Assembly: GCA_039881145.1 (NCBI GenBank)
Contig: JAYKKI010000005.1
Coordinates: 25,375,001 to 25,439,000 of the forward strand
DNA: 64,000 bases
Source: Druceiella hillmani
Taxonomy: Eukaryota; Arthropoda; Insecta; Lepidoptera; Hepialidae
Reading direction: 5' to 3'
Within the stretch, counting starts at the first letter, position 1. Each line of letters starts with the position of its first letter. The notes under the pieces were generated by a model that saw nothing but the letters and a program-made list of their open reading frames with translations, had not been told where the DNA came from and ran no database searches. Shown here piece by piece: positions 12,830 to 25,582 of the stretch. The position numbers and the translations under genes were made by a program.

Positions 12830-13810
12830 GCAAGAATTGAAGGTCTGCTGTTTTTAAATTAATATTGCTGATTTCGAGCAGAGTCCTGTCATTGAACTCC
12901 AGGTTCCAACACTTCAAGCAGAGATATTCAAAATAGTCCTTGAATTTTTGACTCCACCTTCTCAATCCTTGTATAATTGAAATAATACCTGCCTAAACCA
13001 TGGCATTTGCGATTTTTAAGTTAGCATTTTTTTCTTAAGTAGAAATACTGCCACTGAACTCCGAGTTACAATTCCTCATTCGTAAGGCTGTGGGGATACT
13101 TTCTAGTTTAAATCGTGGTTTTAGGATCTAATGTGGGTGTTAAGGAGAGAGTATACCAATAAACTCAGGGTTCCAATTCTTCAATCGTAACGGCCTGTGG
13201 ACACTGCCTACACAAATCATGCCTTGGGGATCTGCTGTTTTTAAATGGTTAATTTTATATTGATTCTCAGGTAGAGAATCTGTCAATAAATTTCGGGTTC
13301 GATTTCTTTAGGATGTTACTTAAACCATGCGTGGGTACTTCTTACTTAAGCCATGTGACTTCTTGATCTTATGTTTTTAAATTATTATCGTGATTATTAA
13401 GCAGAGGTTCTGCCATAGAACTCCTAGCTCCAATTTCTCAGTCGTGATTCTGTGGAGATACTGTCTGCTTAAATCGTACAGTTGCTGTTTTTAAATCAGT
13501 ATTTTAGGTTTCAGGTAGTACCTTTGTCATTAATCTTCGTGTTTCAAAGCCTCAGTCCTAATACGGGTACTGCTTGCCTAAACCGTATTAATATTATTTA
13601 TCATAATCAGGATCTATGTCACTGGACCCCGGTTCCAAACTGGTTTTAAGCAGAAACTTCGTCATTAGACGCTGGGTTCCAACTCTTCATGTCTTTATTC
13701 TTTCTAAATCGTGAAACCTGAGAATATGTTATTTTTTAATTAGTACTGTGAGTTTCAAATAGGGACTTTTTTATTAAACTCCGGCTTCCAATTTCTCAGC
13801 CATTATATGC
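12830..13810. repeat. Degenerate tandem array, units roughly 100-165 bp
   Basis: A phrase like CTGTCATTGAACTCCGGGTT, followed by TTCCAATTCCTCAGTC, then CTGTGGGTACTGCCTGC, AAACCATG and GCTGTTTTTAAAT, recurs with heavy divergence. The phase marker (GTCA.T.AACTCC) falls near 12885, 13050, 13157, 13280, 13411, 13517, 13617, 13651 (a partial unit) and 13770. Flanking pieces before (12730-12800) and after (13920-13970) also resemble each other (TATATGGAAA ... AAAATTTCAACTT against TATATTTGGAAA ... AAAAGTTTCAACT), so the array may lie inside a larger element. No coding frame runs through it. Confidence 0.75.
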
Positions 13811-14621
13811 CATATGAAATGTAGCTCTCACCTCGGTATTGCGAGTGGAAAAATACGTGAGATAATTTTTTTTATCGACTTGGCTTCCACTCCAGAAATC
13901 TCTGGCAGTATCAGTATTTTGCAAATTTATCTATATTTGGAAACGATATTTTATCGCAAAAGTTTCAACTAAGTGTTAGCGTTTTTATTATTTTTTTATA
14001 ATTTTTAGAGCGCTTCTTGTCAAGTGATTATTTGAAATCAGTTATTTATGGCAAAAATATTTTTGTAAATAACTAACTCTGTTAAAAAAAATTATGATGT
14101 AATTGTAGAAAGTTATATTTAAAGTCTAGATGATTATTAGTAAGATTAAGTCGATTTACTAAATACATATACGAGTATGTTCACACTCTAATCCTTGATA
14201 GAGTGGTTCTTTAAATTATATCTAATCCGAGGAACAGAATCCCACGTATATTTTTTTGATAATTGTGTACGTACTTTACGGATTTCAGGTTAAATAGTTG
14301 AAGTGTTAAAGCGGGAAATAAAATAAACAAAGTCATTTTCCCATATCACCTTTTGTAAATTTTTTACAATTTTTTTGTGCACTGAACATCTTTTTGAAAA
14401 AAAATAATAGAATATGCTACTTAGACTACCCTGTACCCTTAGCCTCTTTTCCTTCTATCTATTCGTTTATTTTGTAATACAAAAAACTGTTGTACCAATT
14501 TGAATGGAGGTTTTCGTGAATAATCCTGAGCGTTCTAATTAAAATTGACGGTACCATTAGTTGCTTCCAAAATATCCCTATATTTTTTTAAATTTTTAGT
14601 CGAAAAATAGAGAGTGAAAGA

Positions 14622-14623
14622 TG

Positions 14624-14691
<68 letters not shown>
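14622..14691. repeat. (TA)n microsatellite
   Basis: About 70 bp of nearly uninterrupted TA dinucleotides. Confidence 0.97.
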
Positions 14692-14693
<2 letters not shown>

Positions 14694-15234
14694 AAAAATA
14701 TTGGAAACAATTTTGGAATCCTTGTGACTGGCCCTTTCAGGCGATACCCAATTTCCATATCAATATTTTTAAGTGTTAGTTATTGAGATATACGCAGGTT
14801 AATATGTTATATTGCTATGACAAATTTAAAAAAGGAAAGCTAATTATTCCTGTTTTCATAAACATTTTCTGAATTGACTGAATATTAATCTGGCATGAAA
14901 AAGGTGAAAAATAATTATACCAGTTATGAGGTGGCTGTGACATATCTATATATTAAGTTACAAACTTTGTCTACTAAAACAACTTTAAAATATTATTCAT
15001 TTTTATTGTGTATTTATAAGCTTGTGAATTATTAAATGACATAATGAAATAATCGATATTTTTACGCAAAATTTTAAGTTACATGTTTTTCCCAAAATAT
15101 CTATCAAGAGAGACTTTTCTTTAGATTTTAAACATAAAAATAATTTACGGAAATATAAAAATATTTTTAGGATCTACCCTATAATCTACATACTTCATGC
15201 GTATAGGTTTTACACCTGTAGTGCAATTTTATTT

Positions 15235-15882
15235 CGTCTTTTGATCTTGAACTGAAAGACAGTGTTCACATTTTACAAAACTCCTGATTCTTTTTTTGGC
15301 ACGTTGGCGAAGATTCTCTTGAATGCTGAATTGTTTTTTCGCGTTTCCCTAGAAATGCAATCGTTGCTCTGCCGGTACCGAAGGTCGTCAAAGATAAGTC
15401 TAATTTACAAATGAAAATCACGTCAATTGGTTTGAATTTCATAATTCTCACGGCATATATAGCCGTTATTTTGAGCAACTGCCAAATTGTCATAGGCTAA
15501 CGTTTGCTGTCGCGTGAAATATTCTACGTAGCACTCAATTCATCAACAAGGTCAACGCCATCTTTTGTTCCATTATAACATGTAAGAATTTTGGGGTTGT
15601 CCTTTTTCACTTGTACTTATAACGTTTGTTTTATCATGATAAGAGTTGACATGAGTAACACTACTTTATTTTTTTGGCCATATGTGATACCAACGTTATC
15701 TTACTTTGAAATCCAAATTGTGGACTGTTTACTTGTGTGCATTTGTTAAATCTTCTGGTACTTTTGTTTTATAATATTAGACTGTACCTACTGAGGTCAA
15801 CTTTTGTTTCTTGAGGAAATTAATCATTTGCAGATAGCCAATAAACCAGTCCTCAAAGGTAATATTTCGACCAGTCTTTTTT
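15235..15882 (-). pseudogene. Decayed piggyBac-like transposase (C-terminal half)
   Basis: Minus-strand reading across several frame breaks gives piggyBac family (DDE_Tnp_1_7) landmarks in the right order. GRNITFEDWF lies at 15841-15876. Next is LKKQKLTSVGTV (about 15780-15815), the family's KL...VGT.RKNK motif. Next is DGVDLVDELSAT (about 15527-15562), the GVD..D block that follows the YN..K loop and holds a catalytic Asp in the family. Then comes R.PMTIWQLLKI (about 15470-15510), for the family's RWP...FY..LNIA. An open frame at 15266-15493 (75 codons) covers part of this and ends in a Cys/Lys-rich tail. The N-terminal part is not recognisable beyond the palindrome at 15886. It is broken by stops and shifts, so it is a fossil. 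I did not find TTAA-flanked termini. Confidence 0.75.
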
Positions 15883-15885
15883 ATA

Positions 15886-15916
15886 GGTTACACTAAATAG
15901 ACTATTTAGTGTAACC
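15886..15916. repeat. Perfect 31-bp palindrome at the edge of the piggyBac fossil
   Basis: Two 15-bp arms (GGTTACACTAAATAG and its complement) share a single central base. It lies 3 bp beyond the last recognisable piggyBac codon, so it probably marks a rearrangement breakpoint. Confidence 0.9.
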
Positions 15917-16959
15917 CATGTTACATCAAATCTTTTGTTACTGAGTTGGATTGCTGTCTATAATTTAAGCATTTGTTATAGGATGGAATCAAATAGAATA
16001 AAAACAACTTGAATATGAAAGAAAACAAATATTTGATTAGCCTATTTTATGTAGAACTAAGTGAAAGTTTTTGAAATCGAATTTTTACAATAAACAGTGA
16101 CGACATTGACGAATGAATTTAAATGGTTATTTTTTACCTTTTGAAATAATTAGATATAAAAGGCAGCCAGCTTATGCAATGGACATAGTATAATAAGTTC
16201 TAAATGAACATATATATTTTGAAGGATAAATTTAAAACGAGGTCAAATATATGTCTACTTTTTTATAACTTCATGTCACGTAGAAAACACAAGTATGCCA
16301 CTCTACATGTGTCGATAGATAACACGGTACCTTCATAAACCTTATTTATTTTATTCGTTCTAATACAGAATGTCATACACGTTTAAAAAACGTTTGTTTT
16401 TTGTTCAGATTCACTTCGTTCTTTTTAATTTAATTTTTTTAACATCTACTATTCCAAATTAAATAAAACTTATAAAGAACCTCTAAAAAATTAAACAAAA
16501 AATAATCAGCACAAATACATAATGTTAATATGATTATTAATTACTATAATTTGATTAGGTGTAGATAAATAATGTTAAAATTTAAAATAACCGGTTGGTA
16601 CAACGTAAGGTTAACTAAAATGAGAATTTTATAAAATTTTAGTACTTTGTGATTTTTTGTTGCTTTATTTGCATAACGTCATTGTGGTCCAAGGGTGTAA
16701 ATATAAATAAATTTTATGATAATTTAATGTTTGGATCGATTTTATTTCCGACTGCTTTTGAAAAGTATTTAATTTAGCAACTGACTGCCATACAAATAAT
16801 AATTTACGGTTTTTTTGCATAAAAAACCTCTATGTTTACAAACAATTTGGTTTTTTTTAATCGTACCTATATATTTAATAAATTTTAAATTCCTTTAACA
16901 TAATATATTTTATGAATTGTATACTATCATTGTTAATTAAAATTTGCCTCGTAGCATCG

Positions 16960-17150
16960 TTAACATTCGTTCTGATTGCCCCGATAAATAAGGAACGATA
17001 AAAACGAGATTAGGCGATAAATGTTTAATGGCCCCATTAAATGGATCGCAATTAACGCCTCTCTCTCTTTTTTGTCTTTTCCGCATTCTCATTGCGTTGT
17101 AAAGACGGATACTGCTTTCGTGTCACTGAATCGATTGCACTAGTTCATTT
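16960..17150. promoter_or_regulatory. Candidate enhancer-like non-coding patch
   Basis: This patch has higher complexity than its A/T-run surroundings. It contains the palindrome TTTAATGG-CC-CCATTAAA (17024-17041), which is two facing TAATGG homeodomain-type sites, and several GATAA motifs (around 16983-17020). It has no open frame. Function is inferred only; conservation in a related genome would be the test. Confidence 0.3.
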
Positions 17151-18420
17151 TATTGATTTGAAATTATTTTAAGAAACATTTATTTAAATAACTATGGATT
17201 TCTTTAATTTTAGATCAAAAATAATGCATTGATCAATTAGATCAATATATTTAACCGTTATTTGAATAATGTTAAATAAAATGGATATGTCGTCATATTG
17301 CTATGTATGTAAAGAAAGCAAATTAATATTATTTATGTTCATTACTAGACAAAAAATTAATAGCAGAGAAAATTGGTGTTTGGAATTTTTATTCATTATC
17401 TAACCGTTTAAATGGCGAGGAAAAATAATAAAAGACATCACAAAATAGTCTCAAAATCCTCCCCAGAGATCACACAATAGCCTCAAAAGCATCTCAGCTG
17501 GAACTTGTACTTAACGAGGGTGTATATTTAAATGTTTTTGCTGCCATGAATTTGTTTATTTGACAAAAAATATTTACCAAAAAAGCTATTTTACTGATCC
17601 TTTACCATTACTTGTGACATTAAATAATACACTCAACAAATGTACACACTGTTAATATTTTTAGTTGCTCTTAGTACAATTATCCAATATAATGGTTGGT
17701 TAATCCATTTTATTTGATATTTACGGTCATTTATTGAATATTTTTATACGTTGTAATATTGAAATTCGCCATGAGTGTCTTGTTGACTACCTACTATATA
17801 TAGTTAAGTTTTATTTAGGCTAAGTAAAATAATAAATTACGTTTCCGCAAATTACGTTTACTTCATTCTATAAACATCACCCCTTAAATAATTATATCTC
17901 ATGGCATAGTAGTTTTTAAGTCCAATTTATCCAATATAAAATTCGTGAGCGTATAAAATAGGCAAACATTCGTTAATTTTATTTGAATAATATTATTTCG
18001 AATAAGAAGCCGTCTATTTTATACCTATAACTTTGTTTTTATTCAGATATAACTTTTCAATGTTCACAATGTTACTGATTTGTCATCTTCAACAAGCAGT
18101 TTCATGATAACCTCGTGGTAATATAATTAAATTATATTTGGTGGTAACGAAATTTAGTTCTACAAAAAACTATTTGAAAAATGTATTCCATCGAGAAATG
18201 CAATAGTCTATTTTAGTAAATATTAAATTGTTGAAAATAAAAAGAATTTTGTGTTTAAAATTATCAGTTCTTAGTTTTTTAAACGCAAGAAATTCTAAAC
18301 AAAAAAAAAACTAAATAGAAAATTTGTTTCTTTATCTAAAACTAATCATTAATGCATTCCACTTCATATTTTTGTGATTGTCGTACATCAAAAGTATAAA
18401 CTGAACCCTTATTAGTTCAT

Positions 18421-18520
18421 TTGTGTATCTTTCCATCCGTCGGTCACAGTCGTTCTTTTTTTCAGAAACCGCTTGGCTTAAAAACTTGAAATTCGGTATG
18501 GTAATAAAGCTTATAAGATT
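18421..18520. repeat. Fragment of an insect interspersed repeat (copy 1)
   Basis: The order CCATCCGTCGGTCACAGTCG, TTTTTTTCAGAAACCGCTTG, then CTTGAAATTCGGTATG matches a repeat type seen in many insect genomes (CCGTCTGTC ... TTTCTCAGAAACGGCT ... GAAATTTGGTA). A related copy lies at 30600. Its class is not clear from sequence. Confidence 0.55.
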
Positions 18521-18969
18521 GCATGTTAACTTAAAAACATTAATTTGAAAACTTTACCAGGGGAAAAATTATGTACTCGAAATTTGTTTTTAATCACAGG
18601 TGTTGAATGAGATACAATTTAAAAGGCTATTTATAATGCTATTTTATCTTCAGAGATACATTGAAAAACATGCAGAAAAATGTATACCTCCCCCACTTCT
18701 TATTTTGCAAACGGCTCAACTTAAAATAGTGAAAAAAAGATAAGTTTTTTAGGAGCTCATGAAGAGGTTATGGAAAAGTATAAGTCCTACTTATATTTGC
18801 AAAAATGTAATATAAACTATAAATAATAAATAATGTAAACTATAAGTAGGCTTATATTGTTTTACTTTCATTTGTATTTATATTGTGAGAAATAAATAAT
18901 TGTATATAGTTTAACAGAAAAGGATAAAATTTTAAGTGCCTACAATTATATGAGGAATTCTCTTAGTGT

Positions 18970-19128
18970 TAATCTTTCTAAATTTAATGAAACTACGTGA
19001 TGTAGTATTATTTCTACTTTCTTTATAAAGAAAGTAGAAACAATACTACATCACGTAGTTTTATTTAATTGTGAATAATGAATTTCTACAAAATTAACGC
19101 CAAATATATTTAATAGCTAATCTTTCTA
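18970..19128 (+). mobile_element. Foldback element copy B (ribozyme-less) with 11-bp target duplication
   Basis: The body spans 18981-19117. The arms meet almost directly (CTTTCTTTATAAAGAAAG) with no hammerhead between them. The shared tail (GAATTTCTACAAAATTAACG, then CCAAATATATT) is on the right, giving plus orientation. TAATCTTTCTA occurs at 18970-18980 and again at 19118-19128. With copy A it is the smallest form of the family, either a deletion product or a ribozyme-free subfamily. Confidence 0.85.
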
Positions 19129-20219
19129 TTGAAACAAGTATTGCACGAAGTATTACACTTTGCGATAAAATATATAACATAGAGGCCATGACGAAATCAT
19201 TTTTCCAAAAATATTTTTCGTGGTTAGATTCAAAATTTTAAAAAAATGTTTCGGTGAAAATTTAGTTCAAATCGAATTAATAGTCTTTTTACGTATTTCC
19301 CAAAAAGACAGACATGTAAATAAAAAAACGGAATATGTGAAAGGGACAAAAGATAGCTCAAATTTTAATTTGAATCCTTAGAATTTATCCAGTTAACGAT
19401 CCATTAAAATTGGTCTAGTACTGTACAAATACATAAAATAATTTAGGCTCCGAAAAAGTCTGAATAGCATATTCCACTATTTTTTTCAATAAGATCTTGA
19501 ATCTATAAATACACCTCTATTTTTATTCTTTTTCTGGCATTCACGTTTCATCTACTTAACGAGACGTTTGTGAATTTAAACATAGATGTTTCATAAAAAT
19601 GTACGTGATATGCTTTTCCTGGAAATGAATTTATTTTTCACTTTGTTATAAATGAGAACATAAATATGTTCAATGAATCAACTTATCGTACTGATAACTG
19701 TTTATATTAAAGAAAAGAACGTTTCAAGAATTATACTACCATTTTGTCCCATAACAAAGTTAGTTACTTATAAAATGAACTGAAGTAACACTGAAATTTG
19801 ATTGGAGGAATGATTTCTTTAATATTATATTCAAAAATTTATTTTATTCGAAGCTATAAATTAATAAATTCTATATAATATTTTAAAATTATACAAATGA
19901 AAGTTTTTCTTATTCCATTTAAGCCAATGAAAGTTGTTCCTACTCCAGATAAGTACTAACAGATCTAGTTGCATATAGGTACTGATGAATTTCCATATTT
20001 AGTCAAAATATATTTTTGTTATTAAAATATATTTCATTCGATGCAAAATTAAACATCTCAATCCTTCTTCAAATATAAGCTTTATACTTGAAGTATTCAG
20101 AATCGGTTCGATGTAATTTACCTAAAATGATTTCTTTTTACCATTAAATAATTTCCTATGTTTCGATTAACTTTCCAAAAGCTTACTACTTTTCAGTATC
20201 TCTACAAAATCGAGTCAAA

Positions 20220-20480
20220 GGATGTCTTGAAAAAGGAGATAATGAAAGCGATTAAAGGAAATCGAAAATATCGATTGGTTTAGCCGTAATTGCACTTTTG
20301 TCTTTATTGGTTAATCTGGCACGATTGAGGGTGGCAGAAGCGTTCAAAAAGATCGCAGCCGATTGAATGAAAGATAACGCAATTTTCAAACGCATTTCAA
20401 AATTGGATAATGAATACGTCTTACTGAGACCCTACCTGTCGCCGGAGAAGATAAAGTAGGTCGCTCGCTTTGAGCGATGA
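20220..20480. promoter_or_regulatory. Candidate enhancer-like non-coding patch
   Basis: About 260 bp with higher GC and few homopolymers, including GTCTTTATTGGTTAATCTGG and GACCCTACCTGTCGCCGGAG. I see no extended open frame or transposon motif. It is listed because it stands out from its surroundings in the way conserved non-coding elements do; function is not shown. Confidence 0.25.
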
Positions 20481-21235
20481 TAAATTCTTTTATAGAATAA
20501 AGTGATTTTAAATAATCAGATTATAAAATCTGAATGTAATTGTAAAAGTATGAAAATACTATTTTCACAATTCTGCAACGGTTATAGCTATATATAAATT
20601 AGGTCAGTTATGAAGTGATGATTTTTTTATTGGTGATAATTTTCTCATATTTTTGACCATACACCACAGTACCCACGCCACCACCGCACATCATATATTA
20701 TCTAGACACTTATGATGCTATGCAGCGATAAATCACAAAATTGATTGACGCTTCAAATTTACCTGATGCCAGAGATTTTGATTTATTTATTTATTATTGG
20801 CACACAAATAGTTTTGTAATAATTTTAAAAATTTAATTTGAGATCACATAATTTTATATATGTATAATTTTCTTGTGACAACATTAAAATCACAGCACGA
20901 TTAATTTGGTGTTACCATTATCACATAATATTATTGCGAACAAGAAACATTTCAATTAATTTAAATAAATTCAATAAATGAATTAATTTTAAATTAATTA
21001 TAGTGAATTGAAAAACAATTAATAACTTAGGGTTCCTTTTTATACTTTTTTCACTAAAACTATCACGGGCTGACAAAAGTGTGACTTATATTGGGACTTT
21101 CTGCGGATTTTTGTCAAAAAACTGTAAATAAAATATTACATCTGCTTTAATAACTCTTGTAGTCTACCTTGTTGAAGTCGCAGCTATACATGCATGTAAG
21201 TATTTTGATAGCATAATTTACATGAGTATAGCACA

Positions 21236-21362
21236 AGCACGCACGCAGGTGCGCGCGCAAACTCACGCACGCACGCACGCATGCACGCAAGGATGAACGC
21301 GCGCGCGCGCGCTCGCTCCCGCACTCACGTACGCACCCACGCACTCCCGCACGCACGCACAT
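21236..21362. repeat. GC-rich (GCAC)n / (GC)n simple repeat
   Basis: Interrupted GCAC/CGCA units with a central (CG)n run at about 21298-21312. The run of alternating purine and pyrimidine is a Z-DNA-prone tract in an otherwise AT-rich region. The minus-strand open frame over it (21147-21416, Arg/Ala/Cys-rich) is a by-product of the repeat, not a gene. Confidence 0.9.
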
Positions 21363-21419
21363 ATAATATTTGAGGAGAGAAATGTTTGTACCCCTTTTTA
21401 AGCATATTACGCACACGAA

Positions 21420-24226
21420 GAAGTATTAAATTTGGTATAATTAAAGTTTATACGGAGAAGGAATACAGATAGCTAAAATGTATATAGGATATGTGTTACA
21501 AATACATTTTAATTATATGTATATACACATACAATAAAAGATTCGTTGTTTACGTTCGTACTTTCAGTGTTAAACACATAATAATCTGTGTTCAAATAGT
21601 CGTACAGAGTAAAGATTGTCGACAAAGAATTTAAAAATGTCAGATTGACTGAATGAGTTGTGAATTTCGTGTGTTCTGTGAGCTGTGAGTTTCGTGTGTT
21701 CTGTGAGCTGTGAATTTTGTGTGATTTCAAATAGTCTTTCTCAATAGTTTCAATAGAGTATATGTCAAGGAAAAATGTGTTTATTTTACTTTTTGTGTAA
21801 CAGATATCTGTGTTTTATGTACTAGTGAATTACAGCTGATTTTATATTAATATAGTATTCACTTGTATCAAAAAGAAAATTTCGCAGCAGAAATCTAAAT
21901 TAACATACCTTCGCCTACCTATTAATGTCTTCAACAAAGCGAGTAGTTAAGTATATTACGGTCGAATTTTGACCACTATGCGACGACTAGTGCATATACA
22001 TATTTGAGAGTACATATATATTGTGAAAGATAATATTTATTTTGTAAGTAATTTAAGGAAAATACAATATATCAATGTGTTAATTATGTACTAAACATTC
22101 AAAGTTCAAGTTTTACTTGTACTTAAAAATGTTATCTTGTCCATATTAAGAAATTATCCAGAATGCTGAGATTACCTTCGTTAGACGTGACGTCGTAAAA
22201 ATTCGTAAAATTACCTTAGATAATTTAATTTATTTTGTTTTTTATCTTTTTATTTGTTTGTAAATTAGCATGGTTTTTACAAACATGTAAAGTATACGAC
22301 GTAATCGATGTCAGAGGTAGTGCAAAACTAATAATGATAAAAGCCCAATAAAATCAACGACGAAAACTAAACTAAAGAAGAAAAATAAAACAGAAAATTT
22401 GAATGAAGGGTACGATAAATAGATATAATTATATAAATAAACGGTACAATCAAAGAGCAATTGAAAAATCGATTGACGGAATTTTTTGATTCCTAATATT
22501 TCTTAATTATTTTAACAAATTTTAAACAGAAAACAAAAAATAACTTAAAAAAATTATTATAATTTTATTAGATCTTAAATATGTGTACTTAACAATGTAA
22601 AAGTACCCAAGTAAAAATAAGCGATAAAATTATAAAATGTTTAATAGGCAATTACTTAATTTTAATTAATATGAATAGATATAATTAAATTTTAAATTTA
22701 AAAAAAAATTTGAATAATAAAAATAAAAAATTAAATTTTTATAAATTTTAAAAAAAATTTTTAAATATATTCTTTTTGGAAAATTCTTCGGCTAATACAT
22801 ATTTCCTCCAGCACTTTATAATCATCATAGGTCACAAATAATCACTTGGCCATTATTCACTTCTAGTGGATATCCAAAAAAACAAACAAATGAGTAATTA
22901 TGCACCCATTATCCTCATTCAGGATATTCGTCAAAACTTAAAAAATAATCTATTTTTTACTTTCAATGCATGTAAAATCACAGAACAGACAGTAAATCTT
23001 TGTATAAAATAATACATTTCAACAACTAACAAATTCAAGGTAATTGCAAAATGTATATGTATATACTTACCGTAAATATGTTAAATACATAATAAACGAA
23101 GCCAGTAAAACGCTCAATAAAGTTTTATTTACAGAATTATTCCGCAAAGGTATACTTTATAAAAACAATTTCCATTGTTAAACTTTAAAAATATCCTTGA
23201 GAATCGGAAATATTCTGCATCGGAATCGTAATATCAAATTGGTAATTTTACACGTGTTCTTATTTGGACGCGGCGAGCATGTATGGGTTAATATGATGCA
23301 GGCGTATAAGGGTTATATGTATATGTAAAATATTAGAGGAAGATTTAACATATTGACCACTCCAGCTATAGAGAATCAAGGAATGAAAAATTTGGTTATT
23401 TCAATATTTAAAAATTTACACATTTTTTTAATCTGGTCAAGAACATTTCATGATGCGTAATGATTCCATCAGTAATGGGTTTTGTGGTAATAAATTAAAA
23501 TTGAATAAATCGATAATATACAATAATAAGACTGTTGCTGATAACTTTTATTCCAAATCAATTTAGTTCTTGTTTAAATAAAACTATTATTCCGTCAATC
23601 TTAATACCACTTATGTAGTATAAATTAGGGGTCAATCTTAAAATAAACCTATATATGGAACAGACAATGCAACGGTGCACTGTTCGCTAAGATGCAATCT
23701 ATTTAGCTCTGTGGAAAAATACCCACGTATAAAAATTAGGCATTGTTTTAGAACTGAAGTTTTGTAGTACGAACTATTTGTTCATTCATTCTCGAAGACT
23801 TGTTTCAACTTCAATTTTGTAGTTTTTAATTGAGCAACGACTTTTTTTGTAACTTAGACGACTTAACTTAGTCGATATTTTTTGGATATGATATGGCCCA
23901 GTGTCAATTTTATATAAGTTGATTATTCAAACTTTTTAAACACAGTCAAGTTAGACTCGTGATCTGCGCATTGTTTACGTGAGCAAATAGTCAATAATGG
24001 CTATGAACGTGACGACAGAAAAGGCAAAGAAAAGATGTATCGATGATTAAAAAATGGTTGACCACGTGAATTAAGATTCGTCTGTCAACTTCATTCGGTC
24101 GATTTCAAAAACTATTTGCTGAATTGTTTTCTTTTTCGTCTTTGCCGATTGAAAGATGTTTCTCTCCGTTTTTTTTCTCTCTATTATAGATGCACGATAC
24201 ATTTATATTGCTTATTTAAGGCCTAA
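21420..24226. other. AT-rich non-coding stretch
   Basis: No exon or transposon recognised. A small repeat of GAGCTGTGA.TT.[CT]GTGTG lies near 21660-21725. A higher-complexity patch lies at about 23205-23320. The rest is A/T runs. Confidence 0.5.
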
Positions 24227-24282
24227 AAATGTAAAAATAACACACCACGCACATAAACTGTGGGTTCAAACTTTCCTGAATC
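24227..24282 (+). repeat. 56-bp direct repeat, left copy
   Basis: It differs from 25527-25582 at one position (CACCACGCAC against CACCACTCAC) and is in the same orientation. The starts are exactly 1300 bp apart. The pair could be terminal direct repeats of an inserted segment or two insertions of a tiny element. Confidence 0.9.
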
Positions 24283-25526
24283 TATAGTATGTGAACATAT
24301 TTAAGTAGCTTATATAATAAAATATAAGTTGTGACATATTAATAAAATTCCAAATTAATCAGTCAAAATATTTTTGGATTTGACAATATACTCAAAAATG
24401 TATCAAGCAGTCACAGATACACCAATAAAAATTACTCTTTCAACTTATTTCCAATTCGATCGAGCTGTTTTGATTGCAGCAAAAAACATATAGTGTACCT
24501 AGTCGTCGATACATATTACTACATATATTAATATACCTATCAGATATTTTGTGTTTTTGGCTCCCCTGTCGCTTCCACACAGCAAATATCCTGAACGTAG
24601 GACTGGTATATAAATACGTCAATACATTTTCTATTCTAGGCAGATAGTTTAAATGACGTAATTTGATACTTTTAGGGAAACTTATCTGCTTTACTCTATA
24701 AAATATTTCCAAGTTAAGTCCTACAAGTTATGTCACTTAAGTTCCTGAAAGAAGATTACGATAATTTCAATGTATTTTTGCTACATCTTTGTGATAAGTT
24801 TTGTAATACAAATTATTGTATTATTTAGTGCAATAAGACCATTTTTATTATCTATGCAGCTGACTCCTTTCCGACTTATGGCTTAATTATGCAACTGCGG
24901 TTTAACACTCGTATTTTATTTCATTAAGTGGTTTCAAATTTCCCTAAATTATAAAAAAACTGAAAGAAAATGTTAGAACAAAACTTGCCTCCAATTTTAC
25001 TGTAAAATATAATTACAATGAAATTGAAGAAAAAAAATTTAAAAATCCATAACATTTTTAACGGTGAGCATAAAGTTTAGCAAGTCTATTATCATAATTT
25101 TAACAACACTGTGTAAATTTACAACATATTTTAATAATTATCAAGCCATTAAAACAGTGTTATAGGTTATTTGGCGGTTAAAATTATAATTAGCTCGAAA
25201 ATTTAAAGTCTGCAAACGACCGCAATAAGCGATTGTAAAAAATAAACAAATTTTACATGGCCATATTCTAACAACATTTTTGTGAGATTAAATTGGGGGC
25301 ATACCTTTCCAAATAAAAAAAATCATCCAAATCCGTTTAAAAATAAGAGACCATGCATTAAAAAACATTAAATGAATAAATATTAATGGGTATAAAGCGA
25401 CAACTTACTTGGCTACAAAACCGTTGAACCCGTGTGATATTTTCCTGGACGAACGATTTCCGATTTTGGCCATGACATTGAATCCCTTTCAAAAACTACT
25501 CTGGCTGCTTCAAAAGCTTGCAAAAA

Positions 25527-25582
25527 AAATGTAAAAATAACACACCACTCACATAAACTGTGGGTTCAAACTTTCCTGAATC
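25527..25582 (+). repeat. 56-bp direct repeat, right copy
   Basis: Partner of 24227-24282, with 55 of 56 bases identical. Similarity stops sharply on both sides, apart from a weak TTTCAAAAACTA match upstream of each. The DNA between is AT-rich with no recognised coding motif. Confidence 0.9.

Noticed and set aside
21147..21416. 89-codon Arg/Ala/Cys-rich minus-strand frame
   Set aside because: It is driven by the (GCAC)n simple repeat; no domain and no conservation evidence.
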